64,000 bases of DNA from Phycisphaerales bacterium (GTDB lineage: Bacteria; Planctomycetota; Phycisphaerae; Phycisphaerales; UBA1924): NCBI GenBank assembly GCA_019744815.1, contig JAIEUA010000007.1:62001-126000 (forward strand), written 5' to 3'. The translations under genes and the position numbers were made by a program. Below, in pieces: positions 51,929-60,730 of the stretch. The notes beneath the pieces are model-generated. The model saw nothing but the letters and a program-made list of their open reading frames with translations. It was not told where the DNA came from and ran no database searches. Every line of letters begins with the position of its first letter. The first letter of the stretch is position 1.

Positions 51929-53779
51929 TCACGCCATCTTCCGTGCCCGTACCGCCAGGAACATCGGGATCTCTCGCCGCGCCCGGTTCTCCTCCGCGGC
52001 CCGAGGCCCCGGCTGGCTCTGGCGCAGGCTGGGCCATTCCTCCAGCGCGTCCACGACAAACCCGGCGTCCGCGAGCAGGCGGATGTAGGTCTGGATCGGC
52101 CGGTGATAGGTCAGCGTCACGACCGGAGCCTTGCCCGATGCGGCAGCACCAGGATTCATCACAATCTCGCTGTGACCCTGTGACAGATACCCGTCCACAC
52201 GCCGGTACTGCTTGGCATCGGCTGAGGCCCGGTCGGCGCGGTCGGCGTCCTCGTGCCGCGAGGCGGAGCCGCGGCGTGACTTGGCGTACTGGCTCGGGCC
52301 GCGGGCCGCGGGCGCGGAGCGTGCGGCACCCTCGGGCGTCTCCCATCCCCAGCTCGTCTGCCCCGGGGCTCGGAACGCGGGATGCAGGATCACGCCGACG
52401 AACGTGGCGCCGGGCTTCAGGCGCGCGTGGATACCGGTGAAGACCGGTGCCAAAGGCTCGATGTTCATCAGGGCCATGATGCAGCTTGCTCGGTCGAACA
52501 GTTCCGTGCCGAGTTTCATCTCGGCGAGGCGTCGGGCGTCGCCCACGTGGAAGTCGTAGGTTGTTTCACCCCGCTGCTGCTGAAACGATCGGCGTGCCGC
52601 ATCGATCAATCGCGGTGCCGCGTCTACGCCGGCCCCGCGTACGCCGAGCTGGGCCAGCGTTCGGCACAACAGCCCTTGTCCACACGCCACATCGAGATGG
52701 CGAAGCCCGGGTGTCGGGGCCAGCAGCCGCAGCGTGCCGGGAATGATGACGCGCGCGAAGTGATCGCTCTGACCCTCCTCGATCAGCTTGTCGTACCACT
52801 CGGCCACGTGATCCCAGCCCGCGTCCTGGCGGTTGCTGGCGTTGCTCGCCTGGGGCGGTGCGGCCGGGGCCTGGGTTGCCTCGGTCGACGCCGCGTTCGC
52901 TTCGTCTTCGCCACGCTTCACACCGAGCAGCTTGTAGAACCCCGCCGGCGTCGGGCTGCGCAGGCGCACCGCTCGGCCCGTGAAGGCGTGCGTGAAGGAC
53001 AGCTCCGCCGCGTGCAGGCAGACGCGATCCAAGGGGTCCATCGTCGAGCCGTAGCGTCGGTCGCCGACGATCGGATGACCGAGGTCCTTCATGTGGACCC
53101 GGATCTGGTTCTTGCGTCCGGTCTCGAGCCTGAGCTGGAGCAGGGACAGATTGTGCCCCGTCACCGTTGACCGCCAGTGTGTGACCGCCAGCTTGGGCGA
53201 GTTGTTGTCCTCGCGGGGCGGGATGGGCCGCGTGTCGGGCTTGCGGCTCATCCGGGCCGGGCGCGCCGGCTTTCGGACGCGCGTCGCCTCGCCCGCCGCC
53301 ACGCTTTCCATCATGCCTGTGGAAGTCTCGCGGAGGAAGTTCTGGATCGTCCCCGCGCTCGAAGGGCCGGTCGTCGGCAGCTCGCCCTCGACCACCGCGT
53401 GGTACAAGCGGTGCAGCCGCCGCGCCCGCAGATCTTCCTTGAGCCACGACAGCGCCCGCTGCGACTTGGCGAAGATGATCAGCCCGCTCACCTCGCGGTC
53501 GAGGCGGTGGACCACGAAGATCGGGAGGCGCGTCCGGGATTTAGAGTTGGCGCGGATGTACTTCTTCACCAGCGAGAAGAGGTCGTCGCCCTCGTACCCC
53601 TCGCCGCGCGGGCCGCCGACGTGCGCCGAGAGCATTCCCACCGGCTTGTCCACCACCAGGATGTCCTCGTCTTCGAAGACGATGGGCACGTTGCGGGCGA
53701 TGCCCCGAAGACGGGTCTCGGGAGCGCGATCGTCGCCCGGGTTGTGGTGACGGCGTGGATTCTCTCGGCGGTCGCGCAT
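51929..53779 (-). CDS. Fusion of RluA-type pseudouridine synthase with a SAM-dependent methyltransferase
   Basis: A 616-residue two-enzyme protein. Residues about 28-290 are an RluA-family pseudouridine synthase: ILVVDKPVGMLSAHVGG, the active-site HRLDREVSGLIIFAKS with D94, and the C-terminal GRKNQIRVHMKDLGHPIVGD. An Ala/Pro-rich linker (about 295-325) leads to a class I methyltransferase (about 330-616) with motif I LRHLDVACGQGLLCRTLA and acidic VDAAPRLI. A low-complexity Arg/Ala insert (about 490-530) interrupts the second domain. A single protein could modify one RNA by both activities, but the link is unproven. Confidence 0.88.
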   Translation of the reverse strand: MRDRRENPRRHHNPGDDRAPETRLRGIARNVPIVFEDEDILVVDKPVGMLSAHVGGPRGEGYEGDDLFSLVKKYIRANSKSRTRLPIFVVHRLDREVSGLIIFAKSQRALSWLKEDLRARRLHRLYHAVVEGELPTTGPSSAGTIQNFLRETSTGMMESVAAGEATRVRKPARPARMSRKPDTRPIPPREDNNSPKLAVTHWRSTVTGHNLSLLQLRLETGRKNQIRVHMKDLGHPIVGDRRYGSTMDPLDRVCLHAAELSFTHAFTGRAVRLRSPTPAGFYKLLGVKRGEDEANAASTEATQAPAAPPQASNASNRQDAGWDHVAEWYDKLIEEGQSDHFARVIIPGTLRLLAPTPGLRHLDVACGQGLLCRTLAQLGVRGAGVDAAPRLIDAARRSFQQQRGETTYDFHVGDARRLAEMKLGTELFDRASCIMALMNIEPLAPVFTGIHARLKPGATFVGVILHPAFRAPGQTSWGWETPEGAARSAPAARGPSQYAKSRRGSASRHEDADRADRASADAKQYRRVDGYLSQGHSEIVMNPGAAASGKAPVVTLTYHRPIQTYIRLLADAGFVVDALEEWPSLRQSQPGPRAAEENRARREIPMFLAVRARKMA

Positions 53780-53911
53780 CCTGCATTGTTGCAGCCGCCG
53801 GGCCGGCTTGATTCCTCGTTGGGACGCGCCCCGATCACCCCTTCCGCTGCCCCGCGCGTACCCTTGCAGCCCAAGCCCTCAAGCACCCCTCATCGATCAC
53901 GGACCGCATCC

Positions 53912-55612
53912 ATGCCCCTCAACTACAACAAAGAAACCCACGTCCATCTGCCCGCCGACACCAACCAGGCCCTCGGCATCGCTCAGTACGCCATCGACTT
54001 CATGTCCGATTCCGGCCCGAATGCCGGGCGTCCGAGCCCGGCCGTGCTGGATCGCACCGCGCTCTTCCACACCGACGCCTGCCTGTGCGGCGTGTCGGCG
54101 CTCGCGCTCGGGACCAATGCCCCGAACCTTCTTCGCGACGAGGCGCATCAGTACGCCACGCCGGTCAGTGGCGTGGGCTCGATGGCCGGTGTGCCGTGGG
54201 CCAAGTCCGCGGTGCGGTCGGGTGTGCCGACGTTTGGTTCCAAGGTGGATGTGCAGGTCGAGAAGGCGATCGTCGCCAACGCCGCGGCGGTGCGGGAGTG
54301 GGACAGCAACGGCACCAACTTCGGCTACAACCCGGAGCTCAACCACCTCGCGGGCGAGTTCGGGCACAACGACTTCTACGCGGTCGCTCTCGCGGCGGCC
54401 CAGCTCCGCGGCAAGGACGGCGCGTTCGCGCTCAAGGGCATGTTGCTCATCGACGAGATCCGCGGGCGCCTCGCGGAGGTGTTCTCGCTCAAGTCCTACA
54501 AGATCGACCACGTCGTGCACGGCGCGATCGGCTCGGCCGCTGCGTTCGGCGCGATGATGGGTGCGACCGCGGAGCAGATCGAGTCGGCGATCGGCATGGT
54601 GATCGCCCACTACATCCCGTTCCGTGCGATTCGCGCCGGCAAGCAGCTCAGCGACAGCAAGGGTGCGTCGGCCGCGATCAGCACCGAGGCCGCGATTCTG
54701 AGCGTGAAGCGCTCCATGGCCGGCTTCATGGGGCCGCGTGACATCTTCCGCAATCCTGAAGCGATCTTCCGTCTTTTCGAAGGCCCGGGCCAGCTCTTCA
54801 AGAAGACCCACAGCGGCGGCACGGGCATCCCGGACGCCAAGGAAGGCTGGGGCACCAAGACCTACGCATCGCCCTTCGATCTGGTGCTGGGCAAGGCGGG
54901 CGACGACTTCGCGGTGATGGGCATGCACTTCAAGCTCGGTCTGTACGAGCACCAGTCGGCGGGCGCGCTGCAGGGGCTGATCAACCTCATCAGCCGCAAC
55001 CCGCACCTGCTCGAGGATCAGACCGGCGACTGCATCAACAAGATCGTCGTGCGGGCCTACGAGCCCGCGTTCGGCATCATCGGCGACCCGGCGAAGCGCG
55101 ACCCCAAGACCCGCCAGTCCGCCGACCACTCGATGCTTTATCTGGTCAACACCATGCTCCGCAAGGCGCTGGAGTTGGCGAGCACGAAGAAGGGCAAGAC
55201 CCTCGGCTGGAAGGACCTGATGCTCCTGCCGCATGATTTCGATGCCAAGAGCCTGCACGATCCGCTTACCCGCCGCCTGATGGACAAGATGTCCTTCGAG
55301 CACGGCGGTGCCGAGTACGACGCGAAGTACCCCGACGGCATCCCGACCTCGATGATCATCACCGACGACAAGGGCAACACCTTTGACAGCGGCCTGGTGA
55401 TGTACCCCGGCGGCCACGCCCGCAACCACCTCGGCCCCGACAAGGTCGACCTCCACGAGATCCTCGATCACAAGTTCAAGAAGCTCGCCGAGATTGCCAG
55501 CGACGATCCCAAGGGGCTCGTGAAGCGGCTCGGCGATGTCGGCGGGAAGAATGCGAAGGCGCTGGCGACGCTGATGGACTTTGGCATCAAGTCGCACGGG
55601 AAGTTCGAATAA
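53912..55612 (+). CDS. MmgE/PrpD-family protein
   Basis: A 566-residue protein of the MmgE/PrpD fold (2-methylcitrate dehydratase, aconitate decarboxylase and relatives). Features: SALALGTNAPNLLRDEA, GEFGHNDFYAVALAAAQLRG, AHYIPFRAIRAGKQLSDSKG and KTHSGGTGIPDAK. It is longer than most PrpD proteins (about 460-500). The substrate is unknown; no prpB, prpC or acnD gene is adjacent. Divergent from the RluA fusion. Confidence 0.88.
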   Translation: MPLNYNKETHVHLPADTNQALGIAQYAIDFMSDSGPNAGRPSPAVLDRTALFHTDACLCGVSALALGTNAPNLLRDEAHQYATPVSGVGSMAGVPWAKSAVRSGVPTFGSKVDVQVEKAIVANAAAVREWDSNGTNFGYNPELNHLAGEFGHNDFYAVALAAAQLRGKDGAFALKGMLLIDEIRGRLAEVFSLKSYKIDHVVHGAIGSAAAFGAMMGATAEQIESAIGMVIAHYIPFRAIRAGKQLSDSKGASAAISTEAAILSVKRSMAGFMGPRDIFRNPEAIFRLFEGPGQLFKKTHSGGTGIPDAKEGWGTKTYASPFDLVLGKAGDDFAVMGMHFKLGLYEHQSAGALQGLINLISRNPHLLEDQTGDCINKIVVRAYEPAFGIIGDPAKRDPKTRQSADHSMLYLVNTMLRKALELASTKKGKTLGWKDLMLLPHDFDAKSLHDPLTRRLMDKMSFEHGGAEYDAKYPDGIPTSMIITDDKGNTFDSGLVMYPGGHARNHLGPDKVDLHEILDHKFKKLAEIASDDPKGLVKRLGDVGGKNAKALATLMDFGIKSHGKFE

Positions 55613-55790
55613 GCCTTCGATTCAGCGCGGTTGGCCCATAACCAAGTACCTGTTCGGGGTACCGGACGGAACAGGCTTTTCCTTGCGCGGGCCGCCCGCT
55701 CGGTTCGAGGCTTTCGGATCTTCCGGGCATTCAGCCTGGACGATGTACGTGCATCGCCGCACACACGCGGGCGGCGGCACGGAGCCACCC

Positions 55791-56009
55791 ATGGACCTCG
55801 GCAGCCCAGCATCCCTGATCTCCGGCCTTTTGATCGGGCTCCTGGGCACCGCGTTCTTCATCTACGGCAAGAAGCAGGAACGCCCGCTGGTTCTCTTCAC
55901 CGGCGTCTTCCTGTGCCTCTTCCCGATGTTCATCGCCTCGGTCCTCGCGCAGTGGCTCGTCACCGGGGCCTGCTGCACGGGCCTCTTCGTCGCTTCTCGC
56001 AACAACTGA
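55791..56009 (+). CDS. Small two-helix membrane protein
   Basis: A 72-residue protein; the ATG has GGAG 6 nt upstream. Two hydrophobic helices (about 8-25 and 35-66) with a short KKQERP cytoplasmic turn. No family is recognised; a hypothetical membrane protein. Confidence 0.6.
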   Translation: MDLGSPASLISGLLIGLLGTAFFIYGKKQERPLVLFTGVFLCLFPMFIASVLAQWLVTGACCTGLFVASRNN

Positions 56010-56017
56010 TGCGGGCC

Positions 56018-56506
56018 TCAGCCCGCCGTTGGCTTGGTCGTGCGATCGGCGACGTACCCCGCGACATCGCCGTTGCCCGAGAGCACCTGGCGGACGTACG
56101 CGGCGCGTTCGTGCTGCATGATGTCCATGTCCCAGACGCAGAAGGACTCGCGGTCGGTGGCGCGCCAAGGCGTGGCGGGGTCGCGGTCGGCGGCCGCGGC
56201 GTCGCGGACGAGGACGCGGGTGAAGAGCTCGTTCTCGTTGTCCCACCAGCAGACGATGAGGTAATCGAGCGGCGTCGCGATGTGATGGATGGCGAAAGCG
56301 ACGCCGGGGCGCGAGGCGGTGCGGGCGGGCGTGGGCAACGCGGCGGCGATGGTGGCGAGCAGGTGGGCGTCGAAGAGATCGGCGGCGGAGTCGCGGCCGA
56401 GGATGGCGTACGGCTTGAGGGTCCAGGCGTCGAGGTCGATGAGCGCGTGGGCGTGCGCGGGGCGGGGGGTGAAGGGTTTGCAGGGGAAGCTACCGACGCC
56501 GCTCAT
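56018..56506 (-). CDS. Hypothetical protein downstream of glnS
   Basis: A 162-residue soluble protein, starting 15 bp after glnS and so probably co-transcribed. It contains VAFAIHHIATPLDYLIVCWW and FCVWDMDIMQHERAAYVRQV, a pattern I cannot assign to a family. Confidence 0.65.
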   Translation of the reverse strand: MSGVGSFPCKPFTPRPAHAHALIDLDAWTLKPYAILGRDSAADLFDAHLLATIAAALPTPARTASRPGVAFAIHHIATPLDYLIVCWWDNENELFTRVLVRDAAAADRDPATPWRATDRESFCVWDMDIMQHERAAYVRQVLSGNGDVAGYVADRTTKPTAG

Positions 56507-56521
56507 GGCCGCACTCCGGGC

Positions 56522-58438
56522 TTATTCCTTGCCGACCTTCGCCCAACTGTCCTTCAGCGTGACCGTGCGGTTGAAGACGAGCTTCGTTGGCGAGGATTCG
56601 CGATCGACGCAGAAGTAGCCGAGACGTTCGAACTGGAAGCGGGCACCGAAGCCTGCCCCACCGCCGCCGCCTTTCGCGGCGTCGAGCGATTCGGGCGAGC
56701 CGTCGGCGAAGTACTTGGCGTGCTGGGCGATCCAGGGTTCGACCAGGGCCTGCACGGTTTCGAGTGAGTGGGGGTTCAGGTCGTCCTGCCAGTTGCCGGT
56801 GCGGTCGCCGGGGTGTTCGGCGCTGAAGAGACGGTCGAAGAGGCGGACCTCGGCGGGGACGGCGTGATCGGCGCTGACCCAGTGGATGGTGCCTTTCACC
56901 TTCTTGGTGGGCAGACCGTCGGGGCCGAGGGGGGCGTCGCCGCCGCGGGTCTGGGGGTCGTAGGTGGCGAGGACCTCGATGACGTTTCCGGCGGCGTCCT
57001 TCTTCACGCCGGTGCAGGTGATGAAGTAGGCCCAGCGCAGACGGACCTCGGCGCCGGGGGCGAGGCGGAAGTACTTCTTGGCGGGGACTTCCATGAAGTC
57101 CTCGCGCTCGATGTAGATGACCTTGGAGAACGGCACCTTGCGCTTGCCGGCGGCGGGGTCTTCGGGGTTGATGACGTAGTCGAGTTCGTCGACCTTGCCT
57201 TCGGGCCAGTTCTCGATCGTCACTTTGAGCGGTCGGAGCACGGCCATGGCGCGCGGGGCGGTCTTGTTGAGCACATCGCGCACGGCGTTCTCGACGCGGC
57301 CGACGTCGATGAAGCTCTCGACCTTGGTGACGCCGACCTCGGTGCAGACGTTCTTGATCGCGAGCGCGGGGAAGCCGCGGCGGCGGAGGGCGCTGATCGT
57401 CGGCATGCGGGGGTCGTCCCAGCCGCTGACGAGTTTGTCCTCGACCATCTTGAGCAGGTTGCGCTTGCTGAGGACGGTGTAGGTCGGACGGAACTTGGCG
57501 AACTCGATCTGCTGCGGGTGGTGGATCGTCTTGCCCCACGGGCCGCTGCCGTCGGGCGTGCGGCCTTCGTTCACGGCGTCGATGAACCAGTCGTAGAGCG
57601 GGCGGTGGTTCTCGAATTCGAGGGTGCAGATGGAGTGGGTGACGCCCTCGAGCGAGTCCTCGAAGCCGTGGGCCCAGTCGTACATCGGGTAGATGCACCA
57701 AGCTGTGCCGGTGTTGTGGTGTTCCTCGTGGACGATGCGGTAGAGGATGGGATCGCGGAGGTTGAAGTTGGGCGAGGCGAGGTCGATCTTGGCGCGGACG
57801 GTCATCTTGCCGTCGGCGTGCTTGCCGGCCTTCATCTCTTCGATGAGCTTGAGGCTCTCGGCGGCGGGGCGATCACGGAAGGGCGAGGTGCCGGGGACGG
57901 TGGGCGTGCCGCGGCGGGCGGAGACTTCGTCGCCGCTGAGCTCGCAGACGTAGGCCTTGCCCTTCTTGATGAGCTCGATGGCCCACTGGTACATCTGCTC
58001 GAAGTAGTTGCTGGCGTAGTAGAGGCCGCCGGCGTGGGGGCCGGAGTCGAAGGAGCCGGTGTTGAAGGCGGCGGTGATCCACTTGACGTCGCGGATGATG
58101 GAGTCGACGTACTCCTGATCTTCCTTGGTGGGGTTGGTGTCGTCGAAGCGGAGGTTGAACTTGCCGTTGTACTGCTGGGCGAGGCCGTAGTTGAGGCAGA
58201 TGGACTTGGCGTGGCCCATGTGCAGGTAGCCGTTGGGCTCTGGGGGGAAGCGGGTCTGGACGCGCGGGGTGTTGGCGCGGGACTTGTCGGCGGGCGTGCT
58301 GGCTGGCCACTCGCCCCAAGTGCCCCACTTCTTGGAGGCGTTGTCGGCCTCGATGATCTGCTCGAGGAAGTTGAGCGAGCGCTCGGCGGGCGGAGTCGCG
58401 GCGGCGGAGTCGGGTTTGGCAGGGGCTTTGTCGTTCAT
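56522..58438 (-). CDS. glnS: Glutamine--tRNA ligase
   Basis: A 638-residue class I tRNA synthetase that charges tRNA-Gln directly. Signature sequences are RFPPEPNGYLHMGHAKSICL (HIGH box), the KMSKS-type box YTVLSKRNLL, and the GlnRS-specific anticodon-binding beta barrel. The ATG at 58438 lies near an upstream ATG at 58450. Normal GlnRS is about 550; extra length is in the N-terminal 30 residues and insertions in the C-terminal half. Presence of GlnRS is irregular among bacteria. Confidence 0.95.
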   Translation of the reverse strand: MNDKAPAKPDSAAATPPAERSLNFLEQIIEADNASKKWGTWGEWPASTPADKSRANTPRVQTRFPPEPNGYLHMGHAKSICLNYGLAQQYNGKFNLRFDDTNPTKEDQEYVDSIIRDVKWITAAFNTGSFDSGPHAGGLYYASNYFEQMYQWAIELIKKGKAYVCELSGDEVSARRGTPTVPGTSPFRDRPAAESLKLIEEMKAGKHADGKMTVRAKIDLASPNFNLRDPILYRIVHEEHHNTGTAWCIYPMYDWAHGFEDSLEGVTHSICTLEFENHRPLYDWFIDAVNEGRTPDGSGPWGKTIHHPQQIEFAKFRPTYTVLSKRNLLKMVEDKLVSGWDDPRMPTISALRRRGFPALAIKNVCTEVGVTKVESFIDVGRVENAVRDVLNKTAPRAMAVLRPLKVTIENWPEGKVDELDYVINPEDPAAGKRKVPFSKVIYIEREDFMEVPAKKYFRLAPGAEVRLRWAYFITCTGVKKDAAGNVIEVLATYDPQTRGGDAPLGPDGLPTKKVKGTIHWVSADHAVPAEVRLFDRLFSAEHPGDRTGNWQDDLNPHSLETVQALVEPWIAQHAKYFADGSPESLDAAKGGGGGAGFGARFQFERLGYFCVDRESSPTKLVFNRTVTLKDSWAKVGKE

Positions 58439-58503
58439 GAGGGGTCGCACACAGAATCTGGGGCTGGGATTCTACGAGGTGCGGGAGGCGGTAATCTCTG
58501 GGT

Positions 58504-58923
58504 ATGCAATCGCCCGCCCCCGCGCAAGCCCCGTCCCACCGCTTGACCCTCCGTGTTGTGGAAGGCGTGTATTCGTTCTGTCGGCTGGACGCGGCGGCGC
58601 CGCTGCCGCCGTGGGCCCATGACGCGACGCTGTCGATCGTGCTGCGGAGCAAAGGGGAACTCAGCATCGTGTGCCCGGCGCGGAATGTGCCGCCGGCGGT
58701 GCGGGCGGAGGGGCCGTGGAAGGCCCTGGTGATCGATGGGGTGCTGGATTTCAATCAGGTGGGGATCATCGCGAGTCTGGCGGGGCCGCTGGCGGCGGCG
58801 GGGATCAGCATCGCGCCGGTGGCGAGCTTTGACACGGACTATGTGTTTGTGCGCGAGGGGGAACTGGCGCGGGTGATCGGCGTGCTGGAGGCGGCTGGGC
58901 ATCGTGTTGCACGCGGGGAATAG
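58504..58923 (+). CDS. ACT-domain protein (CASTOR-like)
   Basis: A 139-residue protein with an ACT/CASTOR-type pattern: HRLTLRVVEGVYSFCRLDA, ELSIVCPARNVP and the terminal GIIASLAGPLAAAGISIAPV. Such two-ACT proteins bind amino acids; the target here is unknown. It faces the opposite way to glnS. Confidence 0.82.
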   Translation: MQSPAPAQAPSHRLTLRVVEGVYSFCRLDAAAPLPPWAHDATLSIVLRSKGELSIVCPARNVPPAVRAEGPWKALVIDGVLDFNQVGIIASLAGPLAAAGISIAPVASFDTDYVFVREGELARVIGVLEAAGHRVARGE

Positions 58924-58924
58924 A

Positions 58925-58950
58925 AAAAGGCCCGCGGGTGCGGGCCTTGT
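58925..58950 (-). terminator. Bidirectional terminator
   Basis: A 9-bp stem (58927-58935 with 58940-58948), loop GGGT. On the minus strand it is followed by TTTTT; on the plus strand by a weaker TTGTGG. It separates the ACT gene from the convergent thioredoxin gene. Confidence 0.75.
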
Positions 58951-58974
58951 GGATCTTGTGTAGTTGTGGGCGGC

Positions 58975-59718
58975 TCAGGAGCCCTTGGCGGCCTTGAGCG
59001 CGGATTGCACAGCGGAGTCGAACGAACCGCTCATGGGGGAGCCGATGTACGCGATCTTTCCCTCGCCATCGACAATGAACGCGGTGGGGATGCCGTCGCG
59101 CTTCGCGGCGTCCATCCAGGCCTGCCCGACCTGATCGTCGGTCTCAAAGGCCACGCGGTAGTCCATCTTGTCGCCCTGGTCCTTCACGAACTTTTCGACG
59201 TTGGCGCGGCGGGTGTCCTGGCCGGAACCCTTGCCTTGCCGCTCGTAGCTGGCCATGCCGATCACGATCAGTTCTTTGTTGTCTTTCTGGATCTTGGTGA
59301 GGTGCGGGATGGACTCTCGGCACGGGCCGCACCAGGTGGCCCAGAACTCGACGACGTAGACCTTGCCCTTCTCGAAGCCGCTGACGGACTGTCCCTTGAT
59401 CCAGGCGTCGGGCTCGAAGCGCGGTGCGGGGCTGCCGACCTCCAGGACTTTGTTGTTTTTGGGCTTGTCCTGCGGCTTGGTTTCCGCCGGCTTCTTGTCG
59501 GCCGGCTTGGTCTCGGCGGGTTTGGTTTCGGCCGGCTTCTTCTCCGCCGGGGTCGTGGTCGCGGGCTGGGTTTCCGCGGGCTTGGGCTTCGCGTTCGCGG
59601 GCGTGCGTGGGAGCGACTGGCCGAGGATCTCGGGGCTGCTGGCAGCCATCGCGATTCCGAGAGCCGCCATCGTCGCTGCAATCCCCGCCAAGGCGGCCGT
59701 GTTTCGAGTTCCAAGCAT
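58975..59718 (-). CDS. TlpA-type thioredoxin with a long Lys/Pro/Glu/Thr linker
   Basis: A 247-residue exported redox protein. The ATG at 59718 has GGGAG 8 nt upstream. An N-terminal hydrophobic segment (about residues 8-27) is followed by a repetitive linker of KPAET-type units (about 40-95). The thioredoxin-like domain (about 97-247) has VVEFWATWCGPCRESIPHL (CxxC active site) and DGIPTAFIVDGEGKIAYIG. It probably reduces or resolves disulfides, or cytochrome biogenesis partners, outside the membrane. Confidence 0.88.
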   Translation of the reverse strand: MLGTRNTAALAGIAATMAALGIAMAASSPEILGQSLPRTPANAKPKPAETQPATTTPAEKKPAETKPAETKPADKKPAETKPQDKPKNNKVLEVGSPAPRFEPDAWIKGQSVSGFEKGKVYVVEFWATWCGPCRESIPHLTKIQKDNKELIVIGMASYERQGKGSGQDTRRANVEKFVKDQGDKMDYRVAFETDDQVGQAWMDAAKRDGIPTAFIVDGEGKIAYIGSPMSGSFDSAVQSALKAAKGS

Positions 59719-59838
59719 GCCCAAACTCCCAGGTTTCTGCGATCCGAGCGTCGGAAGCGGGCACATGCCCAACCGTGGCCGACGCCGGACCGTTGTCGAA
59801 ACTGTATCAGATCCCGGGCCCACGACGCAAGGACGAAG

Positions 59839-60687
59839 TTAGATGTCCCTTGCCACCACCAGAACAATCCAATCTTCTTTGAGCTCTTCGGACACGACCG
59901 GCGAGGGCGTTTGACCCGGGGCGATGTTGCAGTCGGCGTAGACCTCGGTGGACGCGAAACCGGCTTCGAGCATGGCCTCGCGGAGTTCAGCGATCGTCCA
60001 GAGACGCCAGTGGTAGACGAAGGCGCGGGGGAGCTCCTGCACGATTTCGCCGTCGGCCTCGACGCGGAAGGAAATGGAGTTGGTGACCATCGAGGTGAGC
60101 GGATCGGCTTCTTCGTGCTGCCAGTGGTAGTGGATGATCTCGCGGCCGCGGCTGGGGTGCTTGCGGGTCAGCGAGCCGAGCTTGAAGGCCGATGCGCCGC
60201 CGTAGGTGTCGCAGACGAAGACTCCGCCGCCGAAGCCGGCGTTGCCGCGGCCGAGGCGGGAGCGGGAGAGAGCGAGGTAGTCCACGAGCTCGCGGCGGGT
60301 GTGGAGGTAGCCGATCGAGAAGTTGCCGACGAAGACGATGTCGCAGCCGGGATCGGGGTTGGAGGGCCTGGTGGAATCGGCGCAGAGGAGTGTGGGAGCG
60401 GGGTGCTGCAGGACCGCCCTTCCCCCTGCCCCTTCCCTCCGGGAAGGGGAGGACGCGAATGCTCGCTCGATCGCTTCGGCATCGAGGTCGACGGCGATCG
60501 CGGCGGCGCGTTCGCCGAGGCGGGCGGCGTCTTCGAGCCAGCGGTGTGAGAGGGCGGCGGTGCCGCAGAAATCCTCGCGTAGCACGACCGGGTGATTCCC
60601 GTGCACGGCGCGGAGGAACGCGCTGACGTGCCGGGGCGACTGCACGCACAACTCGTAACACTCGAATCGATCGAGACCCGGAGGCAT
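59839..60687 (-). CDS. Class I SAM-dependent methyltransferase with an inserted repeat
   Basis: A 282-residue methyltransferase. VVLREDFCGTAALSHRW is motif I-like and IAVDLDAEAIERAF the acidic beta-2 end. DIVFVGNFSIGYLHTRRELV lies at motif IV. A palindromic hairpin sequence (60429-60449) is inserted in frame after AIERAF, giving SSPSRREGAGGRA. The ATG at 60687 has no clear ribosome site, so the start could be further upstream. Substrate unknown. It lies between two TlpA genes. Confidence 0.75.
   Translation of the reverse strand: MPPGLDRFECYELCVQSPRHVSAFLRAVHGNHPVVLREDFCGTAALSHRWLEDAARLGERAAAIAVDLDAEAIERAFASSPSRREGAGGRAVLQHPAPTLLCADSTRPSNPDPGCDIVFVGNFSIGYLHTRRELVDYLALSRSRLGRGNAGFGGGVFVCDTYGGASAFKLGSLTRKHPSRGREIIHYHWQHEEADPLTSMVTNSISFRVEADGEIVQELPRAFVYHWRLWTIAELREAMLEAGFASTEVYADCNIAPGQTPSPVVSEELKEDWIVLVVARDI
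60429..60449. repeat. In-frame hairpin element inside the methyltransferase gene
   Basis: A 9-bp stem CCCCTTCCC/GGGAAGGGG with a TCC loop. A related hairpin is at 63300-63320. Confidence 0.7.
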
Positions 60688-60730
60688 CCCGCGGATTTTT
60701 CGCCGCCGAATGCCAGGAGACCACTGCGCG

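Noticed and set aside
53177-53911. Upstream extension of the PrpD-family gene
   Set aside because: It lies antisense to the RluA fusion; the family N-terminus starts at 53912.
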